Positions 52,104 to 60,885 of a DNA stretch of 64,000 bases are shown one piece after another (the stretch's first letter is position 1; each line of letters begins with the position of its first letter). The notes beneath the pieces were generated by a model that saw only the letters and a list, made by a program, of their open reading frames with translations, did not search any database and was not told where the DNA came from. Source of the DNA: Bacteroidia bacterium. Its GTDB lineage: Bacteria > Bacteroidota > Bacteroidia > B-17B0 > Aurantibacillaceae. The stretch covers positions 104,936 through 168,935 of the forward strand of contig JALHPG010000002.1 in NCBI GenBank assembly GCA_022842625.1, in the 5' to 3' direction. The position numbers were made by a program, and so were the translations under genes.

Positions 52104-52307
52104 TCAGTATCTACCTATAAAATTAAACCTTTTAAATTGAACCAACAACGATGTATGCGTTAAAAAACACTTAATTTTCGCCTTTGTTCATTTTTATGAT
52201 CCTTCAAATGCTCATTTTTGATAATCTAACGTTATTCTTCTGTTTTTTATTGTTTATGCGTGTTTTTTTTTAAACCGTGTGATTAAATAAATAATTAGTC
52301 GCATTTA

Positions 52308-52339
52308 TTGTCATGCTACTGCTTTTTATATTAATTTTG
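52308..52339 (+). promoter_or_regulatory. Promoter of kup (TTG-N21-TAATTTTG)
   Basis: TTG at 52308-52310 and TAATTTTG, an exact TAnnTTTG match, at 52332-52339, 24 bases before the kup ATG. The rest of the 259-base gap (52104-52307) is AT-rich with T runs; nothing else is recognised there. Confidence 0.6.
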
Positions 52340-52362
52340 CCGTTCTTATAAACTCATTTTTA

Positions 52363-54318
52363 ATGGCAAGTCATCATAGTAGCCACATCAATAAAGTAAC
52401 TTTTGGAAGCTTACTTGTAACTCTAGGTATAATTTATGGTGACATTGGAACCTCGCCGTTATATGTAATGAGTGAGATCATTGGCAAAGACCCAATAAAT
52501 TCTGAATTAGTTAAAGGCGGGCTGTCTGCTATTTTTTGGACGCTAACATTACAAACAACCATAAAATACGTAATACTTACTCTTAGAGCTGATAACAAAG
52601 GTGAGGGTGGGATCTTTTCATTATTTACATTAGTAAAACGCACAAAATTTAAATGGCTTTTAGTTGCAGCAATTATTGGTGGAAGCGCTTTATTAGCAGA
52701 TGGAATTATTACCCCACCCATTTCCGTTGCGGCAGCGGTTGAGGGATTGCGGTTTTTTAATGAAGAATTAAATACCGTGCCAATTGTTATTGGTATTTTG
52801 TTTGCCTTATTTTTTATACAGCAATTTGGTACTGGTTTTATAGGTAAGTTTTTTGGCCCGTTAATGATGCTTTGGTTTTTAATGTTAGGTGTTTTAGGAG
52901 TTTATCAACTAGGTTCTGATTGGAGTGTTTTTTCGGCACTTAATCCATATTATGCTTATAACTTATTAAAAACACACCCACACGGTATCTTAATTTTAGG
53001 TGCTGTTTTTCTTTGTACAACAGGGGCCGAGGCGCTTTATTCGGACCTAGGACATTGTGGAAAAAAGAACATACGTATTTCTTGGGTATTCGTAAAAACC
53101 ATGTTGATACTAAATTATTTTGGGCAAGGCGCTTGGTTAATTTCTCATGAAGGGGAAGTGTTAACATCGTTTAAATCAAGTAATCCGTTCTTTGCAATGA
53201 TGCCTGAGGCGTTCATTCCTTATGGGATCGTAATTGCAACAATAGCGGCTGTTATTGCTTCGCAAGCATTAATAAGTGGCTCGTTCAGTTTAATAAACGA
53301 AGCCATGCGTTTAAATTTATGGCCTAAAGTGCGAGTTAAATATCCATCTGAATTAAAAGGTCAATTATATATTCCATCGCTTAACTGGTTATTATTGGCG
53401 GGTTGTATTGGCATTGTTATTTATTTTAGAGAATCGGCAAATATGGGAGCGGCTTATGGTTTAGCTATTGTATTGTGTATGTTAATGACCACAACCCTGC
53501 TCAACTTTTACATGCATATAAAACGCTATAATAAACTATTTATCTATTTTATTATCACCATTTATTTAGTGATCGAGTTTGCTTTTTTATTCGCTAACTT
53601 AAGTAAGTTTTCGCATGGCGGTTGGATAACCTTATTAATTGCTGCCTGTTTAATGTCGGTTATGACAATTTGGTTCTTAGCTAAAAAAATTCGTCAGCGC
53701 TATGTTGATCTGGTTAAACTTGCCGACCACCAGAGTAAATTGGTTGATCTAAGTAACGACAACTCTATCCCAAAATATGCTACCCACTTGGTTTATATGA
53801 CAGGAGCAAATAATCCTGAAGAAATTGAATCGAAAGTTATTTACTCTATTTTACAAAAAAGACCAAAGCGCGCAGACATTTATTGGTTTGTACACGTAGA
53901 CGTAATGGACGAACCTTACAGAATGGATTACAAAGTAACCCATGTTGCAGCAGATGATATTATTAGGGTTGATTTTAGATTAGGGTTTAGGGTTGCTCCA
54001 AAAATTAATTTGATGTTTAGAAAAGTTGTAGAAGATCTGGTTAAAAACAAAGAGGTAGATATTACCAGTCGTTACGAATCGCTAAACAAAAATAATATTA
54101 TTGGCGACTTTAAATTTGTGGTGATCGAAAAATTCTTGTCTTATGAAAACGATCTTCCGTTTTTTGAGAAATTGATTTTAAATGCCTATTTCCTACTTAA
54201 GCGATTTAGTTTAAGTGAATCGAAGGCATTTGGTTTAGATAGCAGCTCAGTAAAAGTTGAAAAATTTCCAATGGTTATCAGCCCTGCAAAGGATTGTAAT
54301 TTACATAGGATACAATAA
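52363..54318 (+). CDS. kup: KUP family potassium uptake protein
   Basis: 651 residues, family length. Begins with the diagnostic TFGSLLVTLGIIYGDIGTSPL (residues 14-34; given in two parts, GIIYGDIGTSPL being the core), followed by about 12 transmembrane helices (to about residue 455), including LRADNKGEGGIF and LLADGIITPPISV, and a cytoplasmic C-terminal domain of about 190 residues. It is a K+/H+ symporter of the inner membrane. A full promoter precedes it; it stands alone. Confidence 0.95.
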   Translation: MASHHSSHINKVTFGSLLVTLGIIYGDIGTSPLYVMSEIIGKDPINSELVKGGLSAIFWTLTLQTTIKYVILTLRADNKGEGGIFSLFTLVKRTKFKWLLVAAIIGGSALLADGIITPPISVAAAVEGLRFFNEELNTVPIVIGILFALFFIQQFGTGFIGKFFGPLMMLWFLMLGVLGVYQLGSDWSVFSALNPYYAYNLLKTHPHGILILGAVFLCTTGAEALYSDLGHCGKKNIRISWVFVKTMLILNYFGQGAWLISHEGEVLTSFKSSNPFFAMMPEAFIPYGIVIATIAAVIASQALISGSFSLINEAMRLNLWPKVRVKYPSELKGQLYIPSLNWLLLAGCIGIVIYFRESANMGAAYGLAIVLCMLMTTTLLNFYMHIKRYNKLFIYFIITIYLVIEFAFLFANLSKFSHGGWITLLIAACLMSVMTIWFLAKKIRQRYVDLVKLADHQSKLVDLSNDNSIPKYATHLVYMTGANNPEEIESKVIYSILQKRPKRADIYWFVHVDVMDEPYRMDYKVTHVAADDIIRVDFRLGFRVAPKINLMFRKVVEDLVKNKEVDITSRYESLNKNNIIGDFKFVVIEKFLSYENDLPFFEKLILNAYFLLKRFSLSESKAFGLDSSSVKVEKFPMVISPAKDCNLHRIQ

Positions 54319-54415
54319 TTCTTCAATAAAATTGCGCTTGTAAAAAGTAACGTGTCTCAATAAAAACTCACGCAGATATCTTTTGCAAGATCTACTCGAA
54401 TTATATTATTAATAA

Positions 54416-55942
54416 CTAATGCTTAAAATGTCTAACGCCTGTCATAACCATACTTAGGCCGTTGGCGTTACAATAATCAATACTTTCTTTATCTTTTATT
54501 GAACCGCCCGGCTGAACAACAGCGGTTATTCCAGCCTTGTGTGCAATTTCTACGCAATCAGGAAAAGGAAAAAACGCATCGCTCGCCATTACAGCACCGT
54601 TAAGATCAAATCCAAAACTTTGTGCTTTTACTATGGCTTGTTTTAATGCATCAACACGTGATGTTTGTCCTGTGCCGCTTGCCAATAACTGTCCGTTTTT
54701 TGCAAATACAATGGTGTTTGATTTTGTGTGCTTAACAAGCTTGTTGGCAAACAATAGGTCTTTGATCTCACTTGCTGTAGGAGTTTTGATAGTTGCCGGT
54801 TTCAAGTCTGCTTCGGTTTCTGTTTTAAGATCTTTGTCTTGCTCAATAACACCGTTCAATAAATTACGGAAAGATGTTTTGCCTAAAGCAACTTGATTTT
54901 GAATTAAGATAATACGATTAGGTTTAGACTTTAAAAGCGCTAACGCATCGTCGTCGTATGCGGGCGCAATAACCACCTCACAAAACAACTTATTTACTTC
55001 AGTTGCTGTAGCAAGATCAATTGTTTTATTAGCAATTAAGATTCCGCCAAAAGCAGAAGTCGGATCTCCCGCTAAAGCATCAACGTATGCTTGATGAATG
55101 GTATTGCGAGAAGCAACACCGCAAGCGTTATTGTGTTTTAAAATTGCAAAAGTAGGCTCTATAAAATCGGCAATTAAATTTACGGCTGCGTCAACGTCCA
55201 AAAGGTTATTATATGATAATTCTTTTCCGTTCAGTTTTGTGAACATGGCGTCCAGATCGCCATAAAAAACGCCCTTTTGGTGAGGGTTTTCGCCATAACG
55301 AAGGGTGTGACCTTTTTGAACGCTTTGTTTAAATTGCGGTATATTTTCTGTTTGATTAAAATAATTAAAAATTGCCGTGTCGTAGTGCGATGAGGTTGCA
55401 AACGCTTTTGCTGCAAAATGTTTTCTATCTGCAATATCAGAAGCACCATTCTTAGTTTCTAATAAACTTAATAAAGCATCATAATCGTTACGAGAAGAAA
55501 CGATCACCACATCATTATAGTTTTTTGCCGCTGCGCGAATTAATGAGATTCCGCCAATATCAATTTTCTCAATCGTATCTTCTTCTGAAGCATTTGCTGC
55601 AACAGTTTCCTCAAAAGGATACAGATCTACTATTACAAGGTCAATATCAGGAATGTTGTGTTTTACTTTTTCAACCTTATCTGATTCGTTATCGCGACGG
55701 TTTAATATTCCGCCAAAAATAGCAGGGTGTAATGTTTTAACTCTGCCACCAAAAATTTCAGGGTACGATGTTACTGAATCAACAGCGGTAACAGGGATAT
55801 TCATTTTTTCAATAAAATACTGTGTTCCGCCGGTACTGTACAACTTAACATTTAAGCTGTGTAGTTTTTTTATGATCGGCGCTAAATTATCTTTGTAGTA
55901 AACAGAGATCAGCGCGCTTTTAATTGTTTTTGAATTGCTCAT
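54416..55942 (-). CDS. purH: Bifunctional AICAR transformylase / IMP cyclohydrolase
   Basis: 508 residues. The N-terminal IMP cyclohydrolase (about 1-195) has KSALISVYYKDNLAPII and STGGTQYFIE, HPAIFGGILNRRDN. The transformylase (about 200-508) has RYGENPHQKG, the KHNNACGVAS loop with the catalytic Lys-His, and the terminal GITAVVQPGGSIKDKE. It performs the last two steps of IMP synthesis, complementing purT here. A -7 element lies 18 bases upstream. Confidence 0.96.
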   Translation of the reverse strand: MSNSKTIKSALISVYYKDNLAPIIKKLHSLNVKLYSTGGTQYFIEKMNIPVTAVDSVTSYPEIFGGRVKTLHPAIFGGILNRRDNESDKVEKVKHNIPDIDLVIVDLYPFEETVAANASEEDTIEKIDIGGISLIRAAAKNYNDVVIVSSRNDYDALLSLLETKNGASDIADRKHFAAKAFATSSHYDTAIFNYFNQTENIPQFKQSVQKGHTLRYGENPHQKGVFYGDLDAMFTKLNGKELSYNNLLDVDAAVNLIADFIEPTFAILKHNNACGVASRNTIHQAYVDALAGDPTSAFGGILIANKTIDLATATEVNKLFCEVVIAPAYDDDALALLKSKPNRIILIQNQVALGKTSFRNLLNGVIEQDKDLKTETEADLKPATIKTPTASEIKDLLFANKLVKHTKSNTIVFAKNGQLLASGTGQTSRVDALKQAIVKAQSFGFDLNGAVMASDAFFPFPDCVEIAHKAGITAVVQPGGSIKDKESIDYCNANGLSMVMTGVRHFKH

Positions 55943-55959
55943 TTTTTTAAAATAAAAAG

Positions 55960-55967
55960 CAAAGATA
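55960..55967 (-). promoter_or_regulatory. -7 element (TATCTTTG) of purH
   Basis: Exact TAnnTTTG match on the lower strand, 17 bases before the purH ATG. The hexamer is identical to that of uppS, but the bases before it differ. No strong -33 TTTG. Confidence 0.5.
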
Positions 55968-56018
55968 ACCTAAGTAATGTAAAACTTAAGCATTGTTTAA
56001 AAAGGTTGAAAAGCTGTT

Positions 56019-59000
56019 TTAGTAGCTAAGGTTTGGTCCCAGCCACTTCTCTGCTTCTTCAAACTTCATGCCTTTGCGTTTAGCATAATCTTCAACTTGC
56101 TCTTTGTTGATTTTTCCAATTCCAAAATAATGCGATTGCGGATGAGAAAAATATAAACCACTTACAGCGGCTGTTGGCACCATAGCCAAACTATCCGTTA
56201 ATGTTATTCCCGTGTTTTTTTCTACATCCAACAACTTCCAGATGGTTAGTTTTTCGGTGTGGTCCGGTTGTGCCGGATAACCCGGTGCCGGACGGATTCC
56301 CGCATACTCCTCTTTAATTAAATCTGAATTACTAAGCGTTTCATTCTTTGCGTAACCCCAAAATTCTTTACGCACTTTTTTGTGCATCAACTCCGCAAAA
56401 GCTTCTGCTAAACGATCCGCTAATGCTTTGATCATAATAGCGCTATAATCATCATGGTCGGCCTCAAAACGTTTTACATGCTCGTCTATTCCGATGCCTG
56501 TTGTTAGTGCAAAAGAGCCGATATAATCTTTCTTCTCGACTCCGCTCGAAGTGACAGTTTTAGGAGAAATAAAATCTGCCAATGCAATGTTGTATTGCCC
56601 GGCCGGTTTTTTTGTTTGCTGACGAATAGAATGAAAACTACATTTTACTGATTTTTTATTTTCATCTAACACCTCAATATCATCATCATTTACTGCGTTT
56701 GCAGGATAAATACCTATTACTGCATTTGCCTGAAGCCATTTTTCACTGATGATCTTCTTCAGCATGTTTTGTGCATCATTAAATAATTTAGTGGCCTCTG
56801 CACCTCTTTCGGGATCACTTAAAATTTTTGGATAAGACCCTTTCATTTCCCAACTGTGGAAGAAAGGCGTCCAATCGATATACTCAGCGATTTCTTTAAG
56901 GTCGTAGTTGGTAAACACTTTGTTGCCTAAAAAAGACGGTTCAACAACTTCTGTTTTTTTCCAGTCAATTGGGAATTTATTTTCTCTTGCTTCTTTTAAC
57001 GAAATAAATTTATTTTGACTTTGTGCATTTTTATTTTGTTCGCGAACGCGCTCATAATCTTTATTTACCTCAGCCATAAACGCATCTCTTAATTCGTTTG
57101 AAATTAAGCTGCTGGCAACCGGTACAGATTTACTTGCATCGTTAACATGCACAACCGGCCCGGAATAATTTTGCGCAATTTTTACTGCCGTGTGAACTTT
57201 AGAAGTTGTTGCGCCACCAATTAATAATGGTGTAGTAAAACCAAGGCGTTCCATTTCTTTTGCAACGTGTACCATCTCATCTAAAGACGGCGTAATTAAT
57301 CCGCTTAAGCCAATAACATCCACATTGTGTTTTTTTGCTTCTTCTAAAATTTTATCGCACGAAACCATTACACCAAGATCAATGATCTCATAATTGTTAC
57401 AAGCTAAAACAACACCCACAATGTTTTTTCCAATATCATGCACGTCGCCTTTAACGGTTGCCATTAAAATTTTTCCGGCGTTGGTTCTACCATCGCCAAC
57501 AATTCCCGCTTTAGCATTATCTTCTTTTTCTTGCAAAAGGAAAGGCTCAAGGTAGGCTACCGCTTTTTTCATTACACGTGCACTTTTTACCACTTGCGGT
57601 AAAAACATTTTTCCTTGTCCGAACAGATCGCCTACAATATTCATTCCATCCATTAACGGCCCTTCGATCACGTGCAGCGGACGACCCAATTTTAATCTTG
57701 CTTCCTCAGTATCTGCATCAATATATTCTACCAAACCTTTTACTAAGGCGTGGCTTAATCGCGATTCAACAGAACCTTTACGCCACTCCTCATCTTTTTC
57801 GGTTTTTTCTTTTGTGATCCCTTTTAATGATTCGGCGTGCTCCACTAATCTTTCTGTTGCATCATCTCTGCGATTCAACAAAACATCTTCAACTAATTCT
57901 AACAAAGTTTTATCAATATCATCATACACCTGAAGCTGAGCGGGATTAACAATACCCATATCCATACCTGCTTTTACAGCATGATATAAAAATGCGCCGT
58001 GAATAGCTTCGCGCACATGATCATTCCCTCTGAACGAAAACGAAACATTACTTACACCGCCACTCACTTTTGCGTGAGGTAAATTTTCTTTTATCCATTT
58101 TGTTGCATTAAAAAAGTCTAATGCGTTTAAACGATGCTCTTCCATGCCCGTTGCAACCGGAAAAATATTGGGATCAAAAATAATATCCTGAGCAGGAAAG
58201 TGCACCTTGTTTACTAAAACATCGTAAGCGCGTTTACAAATATCTTTTCTACGTTGTAACGTATCTGCTTGTCCAACCTCATCAAAGGCCATTACAATAA
58301 CCGCTGCGCCATATTGTTTTATCTTATGCGCTTGCTCAATAAATTTTTCTTCGCCTTCTTTTAATGAAATAGAATTTACAATGGCTTTACCTTGTACACA
58401 TTTTAAACCCGCTTCTATCACGCTCCATTTACTGGAGTCGATCATAATTGGCACACGAGAAATATCCGGCTCTGATGCAATTAAATTTAAGAAGGTGGTC
58501 ATAGCAGCTTCGCTATCGAGCATTCCTTCATCCATGTTAACATCAATAACCTGTGCGCCGCCATCTACCTGCTCTTTGGCGATAGACAAAGCTTCTTCAA
58601 AATTTCCTTCTTTAATTAAACGCAGGAATTTTTTTGAACCTGTTACATTTGTTCTTTCGCCCACATTTAAAAAATTACTTTCCGGACGAAGCGTTAAAGG
58701 CTCTAGTCCGCTTAAGTGCATTAGATCATCTGCTACAGGTTTTTTACGCGGTTTTGCTTGTTTTGCTAACTCGGCAATTCGTTTAATGTGCGACGGTGTT
58801 GTACCGCAACAGCCGCCAACAATATTTATAAAACCTGCTTTTAAAAAATCTTCTATTTGATGGCCCATCTCGTGCGCATCCTGATCATACTCGCCAAACT
58901 GATTTGGTAAACCTGCATTGGGATAAGCACTAACATAAAAAGGTGCTTTATTAGAAAGCTCCTCTAAATAGGGACGCATGTCTTTTGCGCCTAAAGCACA

Positions 59001-59735
59001 ATTTAAACCAACACTTAATAATTCAACGTGCGAAACAGAATTTAAAAAAGCTTCGGTTGTTTGTCCGGATAATGTTCTTCCGCTGGCATCGGTAATTGTT
59101 CCGGAAACCATCACGGGCATTTTACGATCTATCTTTTCGCAATAATTTTGAATGGCGAATAATGCGGCTTTAGCGTTTAGTGTATCAAAAATAGTTTCTA
59201 CCAATAACAGATCTGCTCCACCATCAATTAAACCTTTTACTTGTTCGGTATAAGCTATAACTAATTCATCGAATGTTATTGCTCTAAAACCCGGATCGTT
59301 TACGTTAGGCGATAATGATAAAGTACGATTTGTTGGCCCAAGAGCACCCGCCACAAACTTAGGAATAGAGGCAAACTCAGGAAACTCTTTGTAAAATTCT
59401 TGAATAGCTTCTTTAGCGATCTTTGCCGACTCATAATTTAACTCATAGGCAAGCGATTGCATATCGTAATCGGCCATTGCAATGGTGGTTGCGCTGAACG
59501 TGTTGGTTTCAATAATATCGGCACCCGCTTTTAAATATTCTTTATGAATGGTTTTAATAATTTGTGGTTGCGTAATAGATAATAGGTCGTTATTCCCTTG
59601 CAGATCTTTAGGCCAATCTGCAAAGCGTTTGCCGCGAAAATCTTTTTCTTCCAACTTATATTGTTGGATCATGCTTCCCATTGCGCCATCGATAACCAAT
59701 ACGCGTTTTTCTAATTCTTGCTGAATAGTGTTCAT
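56019..59735 (-). CDS. metH: Cobalamin-dependent methionine synthase
   Basis: 1238 residues from the ATG at 59735 ([20 protein letters not shown]); a TTG nine codons before lies in a repeat hairpin and is not used. Modules: homocysteine domain (1-320; zinc Cys in GLNCALG and GGCCGTTPS), pterin domain (about 345-610; [11 protein letters not shown]), helical cap (about 640-735), B12 domain with GDVHDIGKN near 760 (His axial ligand), and the SAM activation domain (about 890-1238; [15 protein letters not shown]). It methylates homocysteine from methyltetrahydrofolate. Residues 1060-1068 (TVTSSGVEK) are encoded by a REP-type repeat. Expression is under a SAM-I riboswitch. Confidence 0.97.
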   Translation of the reverse strand: MNTIQQELEKRVLVIDGAMGSMIQQYKLEEKDFRGKRFADWPKDLQGNNDLLSITQPQIIKTIHKEYLKAGADIIETNTFSATTIAMADYDMQSLAYELNYESAKIAKEAIQEFYKEFPEFASIPKFVAGALGPTNRTLSLSPNVNDPGFRAITFDELVIAYTEQVKGLIDGGADLLLVETIFDTLNAKAALFAIQNYCEKIDRKMPVMVSGTITDASGRTLSGQTTEAFLNSVSHVELLSVGLNCALGAKDMRPYLEELSNKAPFYVSAYPNAGLPNQFGEYDQDAHEMGHQIEDFLKAGFINIVGGCCGTTPSHIKRIAELAKQAKPRKKPVADDLMHLSGLEPLTLRPESNFLNVGERTNVTGSKKFLRLIKEGNFEEALSIAKEQVDGGAQVIDVNMDEGMLDSEAAMTTFLNLIASEPDISRVPIMIDSSKWSVIEAGLKCVQGKAIVNSISLKEGEEKFIEQAHKIKQYGAAVIVMAFDEVGQADTLQRRKDICKRAYDVLVNKVHFPAQDIIFDPNIFPVATGMEEHRLNALDFFNATKWIKENLPHAKVSGGVSNVSFSFRGNDHVREAIHGAFLYHAVKAGMDMGIVNPAQLQVYDDIDKTLLELVEDVLLNRRDDATERLVEHAESLKGITKEKTEKDEEWRKGSVESRLSHALVKGLVEYIDADTEEARLKLGRPLHVIEGPLMDGMNIVGDLFGQGKMFLPQVVKSARVMKKAVAYLEPFLLQEKEDNAKAGIVGDGRTNAGKILMATVKGDVHDIGKNIVGVVLACNNYEIIDLGVMVSCDKILEEAKKHNVDVIGLSGLITPSLDEMVHVAKEMERLGFTTPLLIGGATTSKVHTAVKIAQNYSGPVVHVNDASKSVPVASSLISNELRDAFMAEVNKDYERVREQNKNAQSQNKFISLKEARENKFPIDWKKTEVVEPSFLGNKVFTNYDLKEIAEYIDWTPFFHSWEMKGSYPKILSDPERGAEATKLFNDAQNMLKKIISEKWLQANAVIGIYPANAVNDDDIEVLDENKKSVKCSFHSIRQQTKKPAGQYNIALADFISPKTVTSSGVEKKDYIGSFALTTGIGIDEHVKRFEADHDDYSAIMIKALADRLAEAFAELMHKKVRKEFWGYAKNETLSNSDLIKEEYAGIRPAPGYPAQPDHTEKLTIWKLLDVEKNTGITLTDSLAMVPTAAVSGLYFSHPQSHYFGIGKINKEQVEDYAKRKGMKFEEAEKWLGPNLSY
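56532..56557. repeat. REP-type sequence inside the metH coding region
   Basis: Lower strand CTGTCACTTCGAGCGGAGTC followed by GAGAAG. The first 13 bases equal the outer-arm core of the intergenic element at 2412-2534, and CTTCTCGA is also shared. It is exactly in frame, encoding TVTSSGVEK between the conserved ADFISPK and KDYIGSF segments of the activation domain; E. coli MetH has only a short link there. Confidence 0.7.
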
Positions 59736-59741
59736 ATATTG

Positions 59742-59770
59742 CCCCTCCTCAATCCTCCCCAACAGGGAGG
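59742..59770 (-). repeat. GGGGAGG repeat hairpin that carries the metH ribosome binding site
   Basis: Lower strand CCTCCC-TGTT-GGGGAGG (59770-59754) forms a hairpin, followed by ATT and GAGGAGGGG (59750-59742), six bases before the ATG. GAGGAGG is a near-perfect Shine-Dalgarno sequence in a genome that otherwise lacks them. The CCTCCC arm could pair with either purine block. The composition is unlike the surrounding AT-rich leader, so it looks like an inserted intergenic repeat. Confidence 0.55.
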
Positions 59771-59805
59771 AAGAAATTTGATTTAATTGTTTTTATAAAT
59801 TAAAA

Positions 59806-59833
59806 ATCCCCTCCGTTTTTTTTCGGAAGGGAT
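59806..59833 (-). terminator. Riboswitch-linked terminator before metH
   Basis: Stem ATCCCTTCCG / CGGAGGGGAT on the lower strand (one G-T pair) with an A-rich loop, then TTTTTAATTT. ACTAAT just before the stem can pair with ATTAGT about 30 bases upstream, giving a candidate antiterminator. Together with the aptamer this predicts premature termination when SAM is abundant. Confidence 0.75.
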
Positions 59834-59874
59834 TAGTTTATGTTTGTTTAAAAAAGTTTTACTAATTGTTTCCG

Positions 59875-60045
59875 ACTTATTTTTCTCGTTTTACCGAGAC
59901 GAATTCCCACCTTCTTTTGAGATGATAAATGTTGAATTATAAATTATAAATGTCTCTCATTTAAAATTTAACATTTTTCATTTAAAATTTCTTCAAGGGT
60001 TGGTAAAGCGTCATAGGGCGTATCCCTCTGCTTTTCTTAATAAGT
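59875..60045 (-). promoter_or_regulatory. SAM-I (S-box) riboswitch of metH
   Basis: On the lower strand P1 is ACTTATT (60045-60039) with AATAAGT (59881-59875). Inside are the S-box landmarks in order: AAGAAAAGCAGAGGGATACG, CCCTATGACGCTTTACCAAC (GGGA-CCC of P2a with the ATGA kink and the ACCAAC), a variable AT-rich P3 arm, then AAGGTGGGAATTCGTCTC and a P4 hairpin CTCG/CGAG. This matches the SAM-I aptamer consensus closely. S-box elements in front of metH switch transcription off when SAM binds. The 361-base gap 59736-60096 is filled by this element, its terminator, the repeat hairpin and a promoter. Confidence 0.9.
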
Positions 60046-60063
60046 GTTTTAAAGAACTGGGCA

Positions 60064-60095
60064 TAAAGGTAAATCAATTTATGTACTTTTACAAG
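60064..60095 (-). promoter_or_regulatory. Candidate promoter of the metH leader (CTTG-N20-TACCTTTA)
   Basis: Lower strand CTTG (60095-60092) and TACCTTTA (60071-60064), each one base from the Bacteroidota consensus, about 20 bases before riboswitch P1. It overlaps the start region of the divergent gene at 60097. Confidence 0.4.
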
Positions 60096-60096
60096 T

Positions 60097-60546
60097 ATGA
60101 AAAAAGTATTCATTTTTCTTTTTATGTTTTCTTGCATTTATTCTTTTGCCCAAAAAGAAAAAGGTGATATTAAAACGGTTTCAAACATTATGGCCGCGCA
60201 GGTTTTGGCCTGGAATAAGGCCGATATAAAGGGCTTTATGGATCACTATTGGAACAATGATAGCCTTATGTTTATTGGAAGCAAAGGCGTTACTTATAGC
60301 TGGCAAAAAACATATGATAATTATGTAAAAAATTACCCAAATAAAGAAGCCATGGGTGTTTTAAAGTTTACCGTCATTAAAACAGAACAACTTTCTAAAA
60401 CAAGTATATATGTAATTGGTAAATGGGAGTTAGAAAAAGATACTTCGGCAGGCTCAGTAACCAATAAGCTCGCAGGCGGACACTTTACCTTACTTTGGAA
60501 AAAAATAAATAACAAATGGGTTATTGTGGCCGATCACACCAGTTAA
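60097..60546 (+). CDS. Secreted SnoaL/DUF4440-like protein (NTF2 fold)
   Basis: 149 residues. Signal peptide ends CIYSFAQ (about residue 18), Gln at +1. The mature part has the NTF2-like pattern: helix with VLAWNKADIKGFMDHYWN, then DSLMFIGSKGVTYSWQKT, beta strands with KFTVIKTEQ and YVIGKWELEKD, and the terminal GGHFTLLWKKINNKWVIVAD. Such domains bind small ligands or act as scaffolds; the substrate is unknown. Divergent from the metH leader; the next small gene follows after 33 bases. Confidence 0.82.
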   Translation: MKKVFIFLFMFSCIYSFAQKEKGDIKTVSNIMAAQVLAWNKADIKGFMDHYWNNDSLMFIGSKGVTYSWQKTYDNYVKNYPNKEAMGVLKFTVIKTEQLSKTSIYVIGKWELEKDTSAGSVTNKLAGGHFTLLWKKINNKWVIVADHTS

Positions 60547-60579
60547 GATTTTAAATTTAAGATTTTAGAAATTAGATTT

Positions 60580-60795
60580 ATGGCGGTCTTAGAGTTAGGT
60601 TTATATAAACACTACAAAGGTAACATTTACGAGGTTGTTGGGGTTGCCAAACACAGCGAAACGCTTGAAGAAATGGTGGTATACAAAGCCACCTATCAAC
60701 CCGAAGGTGAAAATTTATGGGTAAGGCCTTTAAAACTTTTTTTAGAAAATGTAATGGTTGAAGGGCAAAGCGTAAAACGCTTTGAGAAAATTTAA
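60580..60795 (+). CDS. DUF1653 family protein
   Basis: 71 residues. The family motif set is complete: GLYKHYKGNIYEVVGVAKHS, then ETLEEMVVYKATY, and LWVRPLKLFLENV (Trp-Val-Arg-Pro). A small SH3-like beta barrel of unknown function found in many bacteria. It is downstream of the DUF4440-like gene and ends at an inverted-repeat element between convergent genes. Confidence 0.88.
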   Translation: MAVLELGLYKHYKGNIYEVVGVAKHSETLEEMVVYKATYQPEGENLWVRPLKLFLENVMVEGQSVKRFEKI

Positions 60796-60796
60796 A

Positions 60797-60872
60797 GCCA
60801 CGGATTTCGCGGATTTGCGCAGATCATTCTTTTTATAATCAAGCCTAAATAAAAAATGGTGTAATCTGCGGT
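60797..60872. repeat. Inverted-repeat element of the CCACGGATTTCGCGGATT type
   Basis: Upper strand CCACGGATTTCGCGGATTTG followed by CGCAGATC is answered by TAATCTGCGG near 60862. CGGATTT occurs twice in tandem. The layout (GC-richer arms, AT-rich middle, between convergent genes) is that of a third or fourth family of dispersed intergenic repeats in this genome. Confidence 0.45.
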
Positions 60873-60885
60873 AAAGTGTTCGGGA

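Noticed and set aside
52104..52307. Small RNA or ORF in the gap upstream of kup
   Set aside because: AT-rich sequence with T runs only; no stem, start codon context or motif beyond the kup promoter.
54319..54415. Terminator or repeat between kup and purH
   Set aside because: GATAT/AGATC pairing is too weak and has no T tract; nothing supported in this 97-base gap.
59736..60096. Cobalamin riboswitch before metH
   Set aside because: No B12-box-like sequence is present; the landmarks fit SAM-I instead.
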